64,000 nt of DNA, taken from Andrena cerasifolii (taxonomy: Eukaryota > Arthropoda > Insecta > Hymenoptera > Andrenidae). Location: NCBI RefSeq assembly GCF_050908995.1, contig NC_135118.1:16935501-16999500 (forward strand). The letters run 5' to 3'. How positions within the stretch are numbered: position 1 is the first letter of the stretch; each line of letters opens with the position of its first letter. The notes under the pieces are model-generated. The model saw nothing but the letters and a program-made list of their open reading frames with translations, was not told where the DNA came from and did no database searches. The translations under genes and the position numbers were made by a program. Below, in pieces: positions 26,801-38,700 of this stretch.

Positions 26801-29800
26801 CTGTATTTCTTTTGTAATTGTGATGTTGCATCTCTCGATTTTCTCTCGTCGCAATATAACACGCGTTATTACACGCATAAACAGGAGTTTAATCACCTCG
26901 TTTGGATCGTTTGTCGAGCATCAGCATCATTTTCGTTCGCGCGCTCCATTTTACTGCCAAAAGGGTTTCGACCGCGGTCTCCGATGGTTTCTTCCTCGAC
27001 TTGGTGTTTGAAAAGGCGATCGCGAAATCGTTATTGAGCCATGCTTCTCGAAGACTGATCGTTAGTTCTGTGGAAAAAAATACATAAAGAAGATGAATGA
27101 AGATCATAAGTTAACAGTGGCGCTCTTATTTCAAGAAATACTGGATAAACATAGTTCAGAACTGAAACCGAGCTGAAATCATGGAACTCACCGAATCCTA
27201 TAATTTTCTTATTAAACGTATGGCATAAGAGGCCCATTCCTACTGTGCGAGAAATAAGACTGCATTCTCTTCTCGCATTGCAAACAAAATTTCGCTAATG
27301 AAATTACTGTAAGAATCGTACGGATTCGTAAAGTTCTCATCGATCCGAGTAACTCCAGCTCGAAACAATTTTCAGAACACATAATGCCCACAAGAGTAGT
27401 CGCAGAGAGAAACAGTTCCAGTCATATGGGCTCGACAAACGCGTCTGACCATATAAGTGCGTACTGTTTTCCCTTGCTATCTGATATACAGGGTGTCTCA
27501 ATATTATGGTAAAGTCTGAAACAAGTAAATTCCGCGGGCCAAAAGAGATGGAAGAATTCTTCACCGTTTTGCAATATAGGCATTCCTTTTCAAGATTTAC
27601 TTTCAGCGCTCTGTTCAGATATTTAACAGCCAGGTAAGTTTCGGAATGAGATCCTACTTCCTACTAATATAACAGATGCAAAAGTGTGCGTTGGATGTTT
27701 GTTACTCAATCACGTCGCAAGTACGTAACGCGCCTTTCTGAAATTTTCTATACACGTAGTCTAGGCCCGGGAATAACATATAGGCTACCTACTTTTTATC
27801 CCGATTTTTTTTGACCGATCTGAACCAAATTTTGCATGATTACTCTCTAGAACCCTGCGGAAAATAAAGGCCAAGTGAAATCTGTACATCCCAACCCGTC
27901 CCCCTTATTTCACCCCCCTGACACTCTGTGAAAATCAAAGTTTCACCCCGGCAACGCCGGGTACTTTAAGCTGCTAATAAGGGTGGGAAAATAAGTAAGT
28001 TTCGCATTACATCTCTTCCTCGTCGTTACTGTTACTAAGCCCTATGCTCTACGGTAAACGATTTGATAATACCCAGGTACCGCTGTGTTTATACTCAGCC
28101 AACCCTACGACACTTGTCCTAGCCACGGCGAGTCGTAAATCTTTTAAACAGACAACGTGATAACCGAAGCCTCGGGTCCGAATCTGTCGCTAGCTATCGA
28201 CTCGTTCGCAATTCATAATTATTCACTCCTAGCTTCCAGCGGTCAGTATTGTTTCGGCGACGAGAGCGGGAGGAGCTGCCACGAAGGGTCTGTTCTAATA
28301 ACAAGAAAGTTTGAGCGACGAGATAGCGAAGATAAAGTTCGTTTTACGAGCGAATCAAAAGCGGGAAATCAAACGTTACTGTTCGCTTGTACATGCGTAT
28401 GCTGGTTCCAGCTTCCCCTTCTCGTGTGTGAATTTACATAGAGTAAGAAAAATTGTTCCACCACGATCGAACGGACGTTCGGTGTGATAGCGCGATAAGC
28501 ATGCGAAAAATCGCGAAACTGAAGGTGGCGCGTAGCTTTGACAAATGAAGCGTTGTCAGGACAGGTACGTTTTGATTTTAAATGCCTCGCAATCTGCGAA
28601 AATGCTTACTGCTAACCGGCGCAAAGTACTTTCGCCGCGTATTCGCTCGTGTTTCTCACTGAAATTTGAACTTTCCGGCTACATTGGCTTATTATACTAT
28701 AAATAATTTCTATAAATACGTTTATATTTACGAATTGGTGTATGAATAAATATATATTCCGTTATATAAGTACATTTGAATTATATGGATATATAAATTA
28801 TTTATAGATCAGGAGATAATTATACAACAAGAAGCTTATTAATATATAAGTGATTTATACATAAACCAAAATTTATCTACTGATATACCATTATCTATAA
28901 ATAAATCTTTCGAACTTATTGATATATTGATTATTTAGGGGTTCATCAAATCAATAATTAATTTAGTTCAGTGTAATCCATAAATCTATCAATAATAGTT
29001 TAAATAGTTCAATATATATATAGGTATATAAATAATTTATATACCTATAGATTATCTATACCTTGCAAACAAAGCCTCGGATTGCAAAGTGGTAACAGAC
29101 TTTCCGACTTCTTTTCTCGCGCAGAATTTGTATGCTTCGACTTGTTTCATAACTTTTGAATACCTTTTATACACTTTTTATAACGCTGCAAATTTTCGAG
29201 AGAAAAATCGCAATCGATCGTTTGCGTGTGTTATAACATTTGAAGGAAGTAAGGCTAAGAAGATGAGATCACGAATAATGCAATATATGCAATGGACATT
29301 GGGACACCTCTGTGTAATGTTCCATTGGCGCAATGTTAGATAATCTACTTTTTAATAATAACTCCAAGCTCGATTAATTTACGCTGTAAATTCTCATTCG
29401 TACAATTGGTAAATACGAAAATAGTCGTTTCGTGGTAAACGGCACGCGGAAACGATTTATCGTTCAGAGCACGCCGTTTACCGGGTTTCTTGTGCACTTG
29501 CATGGGGACTGGTTTTGCAATACTGTAAACACGTTATGGGAACGCGAAGCATCGCACTCGCGCCATGGAATTTACATCACTTCCCCCACAGCACCCTTTG
29601 TTGCAGCAACGTTGCATTGAAATATTACGGTAATATAGCAGTGGCAACGTTCGTGCGATAGCCCTGCAATATTGCGCACACACTGCCGTGTAATATTGCG
29701 CACATATTACCATACAATATTACTGCAATATTTCGCCCACATCGCCGTGCAATGTTCCTGTAATATTGCGCACATATTACCATACAATATTACTGCAATA

Positions 29801-31542
29801 TTTCGCCCACATCGCCGTGCAATGTTCCTGTAATATTGCGCACATATTACCATACAATATTACTGCAATATTTCGCCCACATCGCCGTGCAATATTCCTG
29901 TAATATTGCGCACATATTACCATACAATATTACTGCAATATTTCGCCCACATCGCCGTGCAATATTCCTGTAATATTGCGCATACATTGCCGTTAAGTAT
30001 ACCTGCAATATCACCTACCATTTAAATCTAAAATATTTCCGCTCTTTTTAATGATACGAGAAAAAGTTTATGGGAAAAAATGTTTGTTTCGGAGGGGCAA
30101 TTATTGTGACGTGAGAAGATTTTCTCTTTAAAATCATAGTTCCCAAAATTTCCGGGTCATATGTACGATATGTAATATAATATATAGCTACTATACGATT
30201 CTGCGCACATCGAGTACCACGTATACCTACACCGTTATTTCTATTTTTGGGCCTATTACCCGAAACGTTGCAGGAACATTTCCTGCAATATTGCGCAGGG
30301 TCGGGCATATAAATATTCCTGCAAAGTCTGGGGAATGTTTCGTGCAATATTCCAAATCTTGCACCGTAAGATTCTTGAAACATTTCTGCAATGTTGTGTG
30401 CTGTATAGGTTTTGACGCTGTATCGATACGGTTCAGTATTAATTGAAGAAGATACGTGACAAAAATTGACCAGTTTAAGATAAATATCTAGGATTTCTTG
30501 GGATCGCTCTTTCGCGATTGGGCGAATTTGGAGGAACATCGTAAATTTCACTCGAAGCGTCATACAATTTGATCTGGACGGATCCAGAGGGGGCGATAGG
30601 GACGATCACCCCCCTCCCCCCCAAGAGTAATAAAATAGAAAAATATTATGAAATTGTGTATTATTCTATATAAATAATTAATGTGAATTTAATTATTCAG
30701 GCTATATTATCAGAAAGAGATATTAAAATATAATTTACAAGCAAATTTTAAATCTTGTAAAAGAGGGTTAAAAAATGTACTCATGTACTTTTACATATTT
30801 CGCCCTCTCCAAGAAAGGCTCCTGACTCCGCCTCTGATTGACACTTCATTAAAGTAAATTGCATTTTACAGGTAAACGATTGTTATCGATTTTTCTGGAT
30901 TACAGATTTAGAATTTGTGTGTGGAAATCTTCGAATTTCAAAATTGGGGATTTCCTAGAGTGCGAAATCCCCCAGGGTCTTCAAACCCAAAGTTAAGAAA
31001 TTAGAGAGCAATAAAAAATCTTAAGATCTAAAATTGAGAATCCAGATGTAATTCATGCTCTTCAGTTCCTAGTTTAGAAGCTTCACAAAAGTTAGATCTA
31101 CCCAAAAATCTTAAAATTATTCATTAATAAATCTAGCTTGAATGCTATCGAAATATGAGGGCAGAGGACCAAGACTTAACTAACTTAAAAAATTTCAAAA
31201 TTTAAATTCAAGAAATCCTCCCGAAAGTAGAAGTTCCGATCCCGCGCGAACGGTGCAGCTTTATTAAATTCTTGAAATCCTAAAATTCAATACGAAGATC
31301 GAAAAATTTTCTAATCTGAATCCTGTAAAAACGATTGGATATCGTATATTCAAAGACCCCTGAACTTCCAAACGGAGGCGCCAAGAATCTGAAATTCTCA
31401 AATCGAGTTTCTGATGCTCTACCCATTTATTTTAATTGAATGTTGGCGATGCTTCGGTCTTACCTTTGTCGGACGTGACACTGGAGTCGACAACACAAGC
31501 GATGAAGAGCAGCGCAATGATCAACGTCCCGACGAAGTGCAT
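14873..31542 (-). CDS. Tsp: Thrombospondin, complete 15-exon gene
   Basis: Secreted, calcium-binding matrix glycoprotein that assembles through a coiled coil; in flies it acts at muscle-tendon attachment. Exons on the - strand: 31542-31464, 27067-26897, 25701-25478, 22941-22386, 22296-22211, 22134-22071, 21432-21225, 20399-20271, 20151-19875, 19336-19187, 19115-18734, 18629-18276, 18156-17929, 17801-17292 and 14997-14873. All phases join, giving 1,180 residues and a stop. Exon 1 starts MHFVGTLIIALLFIACVV, a signal peptide. Exons 2-3 are the laminin-G-like N-terminal domain. Exon 4 is a charged, probably variable linker. Exons 5-6 are the coiled coil (QIIKTLNELIDATNII), exons 7-10 the EGF-like domains, 11-13 the aspartate-rich type 3 repeats and 14-15 the C-terminal lectin-like domain. 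There are no TSP1 or VWC domains, so it is a pentameric COMP-like type. Intron 1 is about 4.4 kb. The exon 4 acceptor is the weakest call. Confidence 0.93.
15475..15902. repeat. Fold-back element in thrombospondin intron
   Basis: CAACCCGCGCTCGCGCGAAC at about 15484 and its reverse complement (GTTCGCGCGAGCGCGGGTTG at about 15873) begin arms of about 80 bp. The arms also share AATGGCAACA, GCGCCTCACGGACG / CGTCCGTGAGGCGG and the CAACCATG segment. The central 240 bp is unrelated sequence. It is probably a non-autonomous element; no target duplication was found. Confidence 0.55.
16316..16567. mobile_element. hAT MITE with perfect 8-bp target duplication
   Basis: The element at 16324-16559 begins CAGGGTTGACTAACTGGTGG and ends with the inverted counterpart CAGTTCGTCAACCCTG. 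TTATATAG is duplicated exactly at 16316-16323 and 16560-16567. The long GC-rich arms (GGCTCGCGAGCCACCGG, GACTCTGACGATCGCAG) fold back almost completely. It lies in the last thrombospondin intron. Confidence 0.85.
17292..19115 (-). other. Tsp: Thrombospondin type 3 calcium repeats and C-terminal domain
   Basis: Exons 11-13 contain consecutive DxDxDGxxDxxDNC motifs (DTDNDGLGDACDNDIDNDG, DSDGVQDDIDNCP, DHDGVGDECDDDMDNDG), the calcium-binding wire of thrombospondins. Exon 14 carries the lectin-like C-terminal domain with GVDFEGTFFVDDDYDDDWPG and WHLLHRPKIGLIRFRLYDG. The final short exon adds ETVPRSVWDDLPPN and ends HGDYGVY. Confidence 0.93.
22989..23240 (+). repeat. 5S rRNA-derived insertion (SINE3-like or 5S pseudogene)
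   Basis: 23010-23050 closely matches the centre of animal 5S rRNA (CACCGGTTCTCG, GATCACCGAAGTTAAGC) including the internal box A. GATGGGAGGACCACCTG near 23067 corresponds to box C. The 5' 20 nt and the region after about 23090 no longer match 5S. The unrelated tail ends near AAAGCAATAAAATATA. A promoter-bearing 5S head with a foreign tail is the structure of SINE3 elements. It lies about 50 bp upstream of the acceptor of thrombospondin exon 4. Confidence 0.6.
24762..24964. repeat. Long palindrome in thrombospondin intron
   Basis: Arms of about 80 bp, starting CGGTCTATTTTTAAGAGATT at 24762 and mirrored at the right end, also share CCCAACGTTTCGGTCAGTAT. The loop is only about 40 bp. It has no ORF. 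It resembles a recent fold-back MITE because the arms are almost identical. Confidence 0.7.
25861..26005. repeat. Hairpin repeat in thrombospondin intron
   Basis: Arms of about 55 bp share CTTGGCATGATGGATCT and AAAATAAGTAAATAGGTGTC, with about 33 bp between them. It is non-coding and probably a small fold-back element. Confidence 0.65.
26049..26800. repeat. GACGTC palindrome cluster with 31-bp tandem repeats
   Basis: Two outer arms (26049-26160 and 26285-26395, inverted copies sharing AGAGCAGAAGCGAATA and CATTAAATTTCT) enclose repeats built on GACGTCTTGAAAGTCTGAA. From about 26467 the unit AGACGTCTTGAAAGTCTGAA + AGACGGCTTAT (31 bp) recurs about five times in tandem, ending at GCCGTGTGCTATCTGAG. 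A further degenerate piece follows to about 26800. TAGCACA..TCGTCTATAA-type ends match the copy at 46008-46108. Confidence 0.7.
27750..27990 (+). repeat. Possible decayed Helitron-like 3' end
   Basis: CCCGGCAACGCCGGG (stem CCCGGC/GCCGGG) followed by TACTTTAAGCTGCT resembles the terminal hairpin that precedes CTRR in Helitrons, but the expected CTAG reads CTGC here. The sequence upstream is non-coding. Weak call. Confidence 0.25.
29640..29995. repeat. 70-bp tandem repeat in thrombospondin intron 1
   Basis: The unit containing CACATATTACCATACAATAT recurs at 29701, 29771, 29841 and 29911 (period 70) with very few differences and degenerate flanks. Each unit is rich in AATATTG/CAATATT, so it can pair with its neighbours. 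No coding. Confidence 0.8.
30258..30410. repeat. Dispersed CAATATTG-rich repeat, copy A
   Basis: Shares ordered blocks with 33003-33180: GAAACGTTGCAG, TTTCCTGCAATATTGC, ATATTCCTGCAAAGTCT, AATCTTGCACCGTAAGATTC and a final TGCAATGTT. It seems related to the 70-bp tandem units just upstream. Confidence 0.6.
30583..30842. mobile_element. Probable MITE with CAGAGGGGGCG termini
   Basis: CCAGAGGGGGCG at 30583 and CGCCTCTG at 30829 are inverted ends around AT-rich non-coding DNA. The poly-C run just inside the left end resembles the element at 2089-2333. No clear target duplication. Confidence 0.4.
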
Positions 31543-32222
31543 ATTCTCCCCTTTTAATTAATTAGTACAGAGTTACAGATCTATTGTCTGTTATTTGTTG
31601 CGATCGTTTTGATTTGTTTGCCCCGTTCAAGAATAGCTTTTTTCCACGAGTCGGTATGAAGCGGTTCATACCTATCTTAAACGAATAAATAGATGACGGC
31701 ACGTTGGCGTTGGCCGACTGAGACGAGGAAAAGCTTACAGACGACTTTATACGTCACCCACGGGAATTTCCGTGTATAGAGTCGTCGTCCGTGGCACATA
31801 CAACATGACGAAAAGGAATCAATCCATGAGATATCGATCATTTTCGTAGAGCTTCCATTCATTTTTATTTATTCTAGATTTGTAAATATCTAGGTATCAT
31901 AGAGTCCACACGATCGTATTTTAGAAATTCCTTTCTTTCTACTTATGCATGTAGCTGCTGTAATATTCTTTTACAAACACGGAGTTGAAGTATAAATGAT
32001 TATAGTTGTACAATTATACTAACCGTGACTTTAAAATTTTTCATTAAGATCCTACTTTTAATGCAAAAGCTTTAATGAAGAATTCTAAATTGCTTAGTAT
32101 TCCCATAATCGAGTTAACATAGCTACCTAAGATATAGTTGAACGAAGCATCATTTTTTATAATCAACAGTTTGTGCGAAAAAGTGTTATCGCATTCTTGA
32201 ATCATACCTAATCGGTGGTTCT

Positions 32223-32295
32223 GCCGCATTGGCATTCAGGATCAGACGTCTGCTCATTCCCCTTTGGACATATACATATTAGAGCTTTGCCCTGT
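32223..32295 (-). CDS. Candidate last exon of a small cysteine-rich protein
   Basis: On the - strand a good acceptor (ATTCTTTTACAG) precedes GKALICICPKGNEQTSDPEC followed by QCGRTTD and a stop. The C-x-C...C-x-C spacing and clean acceptor look coding, but I found no convincing upstream exon with a start or signal peptide. It could be the end of a short secreted-peptide gene located before Tsp exon 1, or chance. Confidence 0.25.
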
Positions 32296-33002
32296 AAAAG
32301 AATAGAAAATTCAAGGACAACCAAGGAATTGTTCTCTTTGTGGGGGAAATAATTTCATACTGTCAAACATAAATTTGAAGAAGGGCGGGTAAATGGAAAG
32401 TGTGTATGCACTGTGCAGTGTATGTAACAGCAGCGAAAGGACTGGAGTAGTGGGCGGATATGAAGAAATTGAACATAGCTGAGATCGTATTTTTAAAATC
32501 TTTAGTATGTAAGGCTACTTAAAAGTGCAGTCAAAGAGAGTATAAAGAACGTACTTTCACACTGATTAATAAATAATTGTAGAAGATGTGACGATATATA
32601 TAAATCTCGCGCGGCACAAATATTATTAGATTTTTAACATAAGGGTTTTGTGCATACATTTTACGGCTTCGCCAGAGTTCTCTGAAGTTATGTTTTAAGT
32701 CTCGTAACGATCTGTTGATATTTACTCAAGTTATCGTAATTTATGTTTAAAGAAATAATGCTTTTGGACGATGAAAAATTTTTCGATCATAATTTTTACC
32801 TTGAATAGTAATGATTGGATAAACAAACTGTAAATAGTAAAAATGTGTGTCGTGGCGAGCTTTACAACGCTGTATTTTTTAAAATTCAGTTTAACAACAT
32901 TTAATTTTCCAATCTTTCTTAGCGTTTGGACAATAATTTTTCCCATTTTCGAGAGCTAGTCCCCTTATTGCATCCGAGCCTTCAATTTAATGTTTGGAAT
33001 GA

Positions 33003-33180
33003 CAGAAACGTTGCAGAAATAATTCCTGTAATATTGTAGAAACATTTTCCTGCAATATTGCACAGGGGCGACCATAGGAATATTCCTGCAAAGTCTCGGC
33101 GATTTTTCGTGCACAATTCCGAATCTTGCACTGTAAGATTCTTAAAACATTCCTGCAATGTTATGTGTTATATGGATTGT
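33003..33180. repeat. Dispersed CAATATTG-rich repeat, copy B
   Basis: Diverged copy of 30258-30410, with the same block order (GAAACGTTGCAG, TCCTGCAATATTGCAC, AATATTCCTGCAAAGTCTC, GAATCTTGCACTGTAAGATT). Confidence 0.6.
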
Positions 33181-34424
33181 TAATCTATTTTGACTTTTCG
33201 GTTTTTATCTGCAGACAAATACTGTTTCGTCACGAGAATCGTGACGGTATACATCAATCATAGACATGCGCCACTAACATGCAGTTAAGTCCGCAAACTT
33301 GAAACGCGACGGATGAAGACCGCCGTGAAAACTCCCCGTGTGTGTCCAGCTAATATTCTTCTACGAAAAATTCCTGCCGAACAAATGAATGATTTTTCAG
33401 AGTATAAATATATAATATAAAATATAGTATGTACAGTAAAAAAAATTGATACATTTCCCCAAATACGACTTCTCTTCCCTTTAAATTTAAAAATAAGTTT
33501 TCTACTTTCTGCGGAAACATAATTCCCATTATCAACTTTTTTTATCTTCTATTTATATACCTTATCGAAAAGTACGGAAACAAATATTTTTTCCATGAAT
33601 TGTGTATTTGTTTAATTAGATATCAATCGAGGGAATCAAGATTATTTCGGAGAAATAACATGAAATTTACAGTGGTTCACTTGTTGGCGTATGAATATCA
33701 CAATAGTCTTATTTGTATCTATGGGACAACAAAAAATTATTTGCGACGATCGCAACAAAGTTAAAATTCAAGGTCAAATGTTTCTATGTTTCTATGAGTT
33801 CTAAAAAGGTACAAAAAATTGCGCCAAATATAACAATAGCTATTTATACAAACGAAAAATGTATTAAATAATATTAAGCAGATATGTTTTTATTTTATAC
33901 AAATAAATATTTCAATACCAATAAATATTTGATTCAAAACACTTGGTGCTGCGAAACCGAAGAGGAGTGGCAGTCACTGCGCGCATGCGTATTTGTTTCT
34001 ACAATCTTCCATTATTTGAATTTCTCTATTCCCAATAGAGAAACTCGGCTAATACAATTTAATCAAGAGTAATAAAAACAATTAATTCTCTAAGGATTAC
34101 CACTGCCACTTTTCTACGTTATTATTTCGAAGGAACTTCATCTCATGTTGTTTTTAATACAAATGTATAATTATATACTTATTACCTACCGGAAATGTTC
34201 TTCGAATATTGTTCTCGAATATCTCGGAATGACACGTTTTACGTAATCTGTCAATTTTTAGGCAAACATAAACATAATCTCATCCTTAGGCACACATCTC
34301 TCCGAGCGTTTTGTTTACAATTAGTGATATATATATAATATTTCAGATTTTAAATGGCAAGTTAATATCATCTTCATTTTCGCTTTTGTGGCGGTCTCAA
34401 TTGACGTTGCCGCGCTCCACCAGA

Positions 34425-34715
34425 GGGCCACTAGGCGCTCCACGCCCTAGTCATCCTCTAGGCAGTGATCGGAACAATGTGTATCGTCGCTGATTGGTTG
34501 CCGCGATTTGGAGCAAAAGCGGAAGTAAACAGAGAAAGAAACTGTAAAGAAGAAAGAGACAGAAATACTGATAGAAAGAGACAGAAAGAGAGAGAGAAAT
34601 ACTGATAGAAAGAGATAGACAAACGTTTAGGTTATGTTATTTCTGGTTTTGCTCCAAAATGGCTGCGGTTATACCGATCACTCCCTAGAGGATCACTACC
34701 ACGCCCTACGCACTC
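34425..34715. repeat. Fold-back repeat with AGA-rich centre
   Basis: CATCCTCTAGGCAGTGATCGG at about 34450 is mirrored by CCGATCACTCCCTAGAGGAT near 34675. Further in, GATTTGGAGCAAAA is mirrored by TTTTGCTCCAAAAT. The centre is a degenerate GAAAGAGACAGA repeat. Confidence 0.5.
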
Positions 34716-35238
34716 TCGCGAGTGGTCACACACCACTCCTTCCGTATAAATACCCTTTCTGTCAAAGTACCTCACACCCCCAGCGTCTGAGGCAGGGTCT
34801 ACCAGGACAGCCTCCAGTGAGTCAGTATGAATTGGTACGAATCCTCTGACAGACTCAAGACGAATCGCACATTCCTTTTCATTTGGTGACCCCTTTCCTT
34901 TCCTCCAATCAGGTCACTAAACTTTCATCAGACGAATCACAGCTGCTGATTTCATTATTACTATTACTTAATAGTATCGCGGTTATTGTAAACAACGTTT
35001 CTTTGTCCATTGTAGCATCCATTTTGATTTAGCATGAAACGCAGGAAAAAGCATTCCGTTTTCAAGACCGCATGAACCGCAGTTACGAATCGGAACGATA
35101 CGAATGCGTGCAGCGACTGCACTGCGATCTATGCACTCACTGCGTGAATCGTGATTGGGGGAACCTATACTTCTCTCTCTCTCTCGCACCTGTTGGTGAC
35201 ACTTTTGAGCATTCAATGAAATTAGAGTTATATGCTTT

Positions 35239-35384
35239 AAGGGCGGTATTCTCAGTCGCGACTTATTCTTAAGCAAATGCTTAAGCATTCGGCATCCTTT
35301 ACTAGCTACTAGGTTAGTAGGGGATGCCGCATGCTTAAGCATTTGCTTAAGAATAAGTAGCGACTGAGAATACCGCCCTAAGCC
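35239..35384. repeat. Near-perfect palindrome, GGGCGGTATTCTCAGTCGC ends
   Basis: Arms of about 60 bp (AGGGCGGTATTCTCAGTCGC, ACTTATTCTTAAGCAAATGC, TTAAGCATTCGGCATCC) are mirrored around a loop of about 25 bp. Fold-back MITE, flanked by TTAA on the left and TAA on the right. Confidence 0.75.
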
Positions 35385-35706
35385 TATTACATTCGTGTGA
35401 TCCGATTCAAACTTCGCGCCTCTTGAGTTTATGCTAGACGCCACTAGGCGAGAATCGCGATAAATATGCCTAGTAGTTCAGGTTAAGTAACATATACAAA
35501 TAATTAGAAATATCTGCCGATCTCACTAGTAATAGTAGTGCCAACATTGTAAGGAAAAACAGTTACACAAAAGTAATTATACGATAACTTCATCTTGTCC
35601 ATCATCAACTTACCATACTGTCAACGAAACGTCGAAAATGTGGAAAAAGCGTACGGATGGTGATAAAATCTTGTCGCGTTTATTATAACGATTAAATCAT
35701 GCAATC

Positions 35707-38700
35707 ATGTGGCCGATTAAGCTCGAAATGATGACCCGCGACGAATGCAGAAAATGTTTACGATGTTTGGGTAAGGTTATGTTTCGTATAATTGTTTTCT
35801 CACCACGGTAACATTCAACTTTTTACAGCCCACAAACTAATTATACACGTTGAAAATGTATCTGAAATTTTAAAACATGCATTAAATATCATAGTGCGCG
35901 AGATTTCCGTCATTGAGAAATAGAAAATGGAAACCCGAAGGACTGCATTCGATTATCATTATTTGTAAACGTAATTAATATTTATCAGTATTGTATGAAA
36001 ATGTATCTTTTTGTTATTAAAGCTGACTAGAATACCATAAACCGCTTTCTTATTTTTAATGATATTTTCGTTCTTACTCATATACGTTTTGTCGAAAATG
36101 TTTCATTCTGCGGGTATATAAAAGCAATTACGTTTGCGCGTTGTACGGCATTCTGTCGAGGCTGGCAAAGGGAATTATTGGGCATTTTAACATTTTCTTC
36201 GCTTCAGAACTCTCAATTAAATTTCTGTAATCATACGTTAGCTCTTAGAGCTGTAGAAAACGAATAGATATCATTGGCTAGAATACGAATAGAAATCCTT
36301 CATTAAACTTTGGTATAATACGAATAAAAAGAATAAAAAAAAAATTGTTCTTTGGGAAAATGAGCGACTGTTGCTCTTACGCCTAATATTTTATCTCTGT
36401 TAATACAATGAAAACTGCCTAAAAGAAATGATAATAATAAAATATTAAAATAATACATTCTTTGCACAGCCATGTATTTGAGAATAACTATTTTATAATT
36501 TCATGATAATTTATCATATTCTTAGTAACAATTATAATGTGTAGTCGTATAAAATTTCATTGAGTATTCCAAGTATTATGTATTATTTTTATAGGTAATT
36601 ATTTAGAAGTTTTCCATCCTCACCGATTTCAATGATTTTTGGATATGTCGTCGGGGACACGATTCGGGACAACTTTTTCCTATACGTGTTACCGCCGTCC
36701 AACCTTCGTTTCCGAGATATTCGCGAATAACTGCTGCTGCTACTACGCAATGTATTCAGCATGGAACAAAACAAATGAAAACTTCTTTTGACTTATTCCG
36801 ACGGAACGCATTCTACTGTCCAACTTGTCCCGGGTATTAGTATGGTTGGGGCTAGATTAGCGCGGGGGCACGTACCCGCTCGAGGGTGCGTAAAGCATGA
36901 TAGCGAACCGATATGAATCGGAGTGTTGACGGGCATCCGCAAGTTTCTGGTTCAAATCTCTAAACTCGCATCAGTTCGCTATCCTGCTTTACGCGCCCCC
37001 CCGGCACTAATCTAGCCCCAACCAATACTAATACCCGGGACAAGTTGGAAAGTGGAATGCGTTGCGTCGGAATAAATCAACAGAAGTTTCTCGCAAATAT
37101 CTCGAAAACGAAGATCCTGCGGCGGTAACATGTATAGGAAAAAGTTGTTCGGAATCTTGATCTTGATAACATATCCAGAAATCATTGAAATCAGTGAGGA
37201 TGGAAAACTTCTAAATAACTACCTTTTTATATTTTGTGCAGGCTGAGTCCAGAGGAGACAGAATATGTGAATTTCTTTCTTTCATTTGAAGATACAAAGG
37301 AATGCATATAACAATGTTTAGATGCTTCAAAGGGGCAAACATGGTACACAGAATTCTTTTGTATCAAAATCGTTTCGTTTTTCCAAGTTAATAGGCTCGT
37401 CGATGTTTTTTTTTAGTTCTTATCCACCGTGTACTACAATTGCCGTACCTCAATACGACCTTAAAATGGCAGTGAATTTAGAATTAAACAATATAATGTT
37501 TGAAGTATAAAGTTTGTTTTCTTGAGTTTCCAGATTTCATCAATAATATAATGTTTACCATCGTGGATAAACATAGAAACCATCATTTGGAAGGAATACT
37601 TATTGTTGGATGTCCAAAGTAATTGATTTGCTGGTAAATATCTTGCGACATGTTACTCAGAGGGAGAAATAATCAATATAAGCTTCCTTCCTTCCGAGTA
37701 TTCCTTTTAACTGATGAGTAATATTGATAAACATACATTTGGTTGTTTACTTGCATTGCGAAATATTCTATCCGTGGTGGAATTTGATAACTCGGAAGAA
37801 AATGATCTTGAAAGAAAGAAACTTCTGTTCATCATGTTCGTGCCTTCAGAGGTTCTAGGTATTGTTATATTTACATTTCTTTATATCCTTAAATTCAGGA
37901 GAGCTTTTCATGTGCTCTGTTTCTCATGACTCTTCCTGTCTCGTTCACACAGTGAATACGGTTCTTGTTTAATATAGAATTAGACGCTTACGGAAGTATG
38001 GTGTCCGTCTTACGCGCTCAAGGCCCCCTCACTAGTGAGAAGCAAAAATTATTGCAAGAGCTGGCTAAAGTTTTACATATTTCTAACGAAAGACACCGTG
38101 CTGAGGTACGAAGAGCCGTTAACGATGAAAAGCTAGCGACGATAGCTGAGCAGTAAGTGCTAGTATACGAAAATACATAAAGGCTAATAAAATAAAGGCT
38201 GCTTGAAGTAAAACAGTTTCTTTTCTTTTCATATCGTTTGGATAATAATGAACCGTTCTGACGCAGATTAAACGGTCCAAACACTGGCACAGATTGGACC
38301 ATCGAAGGTCGCCGGGCTATTCCACTTTTGCCAAGATTGAAGACACGATCTGCTTTCACAACATTAGCGAATAGCTTGTCTCTCGTGACGGCGGCGGCGA
38401 ACAAAAGGAATCTTCCTGTTCATGAGAGAACAGAGGATGCAAAAGGTTTTAAGGAAAACTATTATCTATTTTGGTAAATGTGTGGTTTTAGTTTATGTAA
38501 AATAGTGTACAGCAGTAGAACTGTAAGTTAAGGAAGTCGAACGGTTAAGCATTTCTTGGCATATTGTTTAGAGAAACGGATATTTCATTACTCGCATGTT
38601 TGTTTCAATAGATATTAGATGCGAATCTCCGGTGAAGTTAAAAGTGCAAGAAATTTTGCATAGCAATAATGAACTCTCACCCAATGAAGAGGCGCTTAGC

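Larger units (their letters stand above)
31543..35706. other. Mostly gene-free region between Tsp and EMSY
   Basis: The promoters of the divergent thrombospondin (-) and EMSY (+) genes must lie here. Apart from the candidate exon at 32223 and the repeats listed separately, I see only AT-rich DNA and an AGA-rich low-complexity stretch (34540-34620). The short ORFs present look random. Confidence 0.5.

Noticed and set aside
30048..30563. 171-codon - strand ORF in thrombospondin intron 1
   Set aside because: Built over the dispersed CAATATTG repeat; no domain and no agreement with thrombospondin exons.
36900..36990. tRNA or tRNA-derived SINE (GGTTCAAATCTC resembles a B box)
   Set aside because: No A box or cloverleaf; the site is the loop of the 640-bp palindrome.
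37714..37929. 71-codon ORF in EMSY intron 1
   Set aside because: No good splice sites in phase with EMSY and the protein resembles nothing I know.
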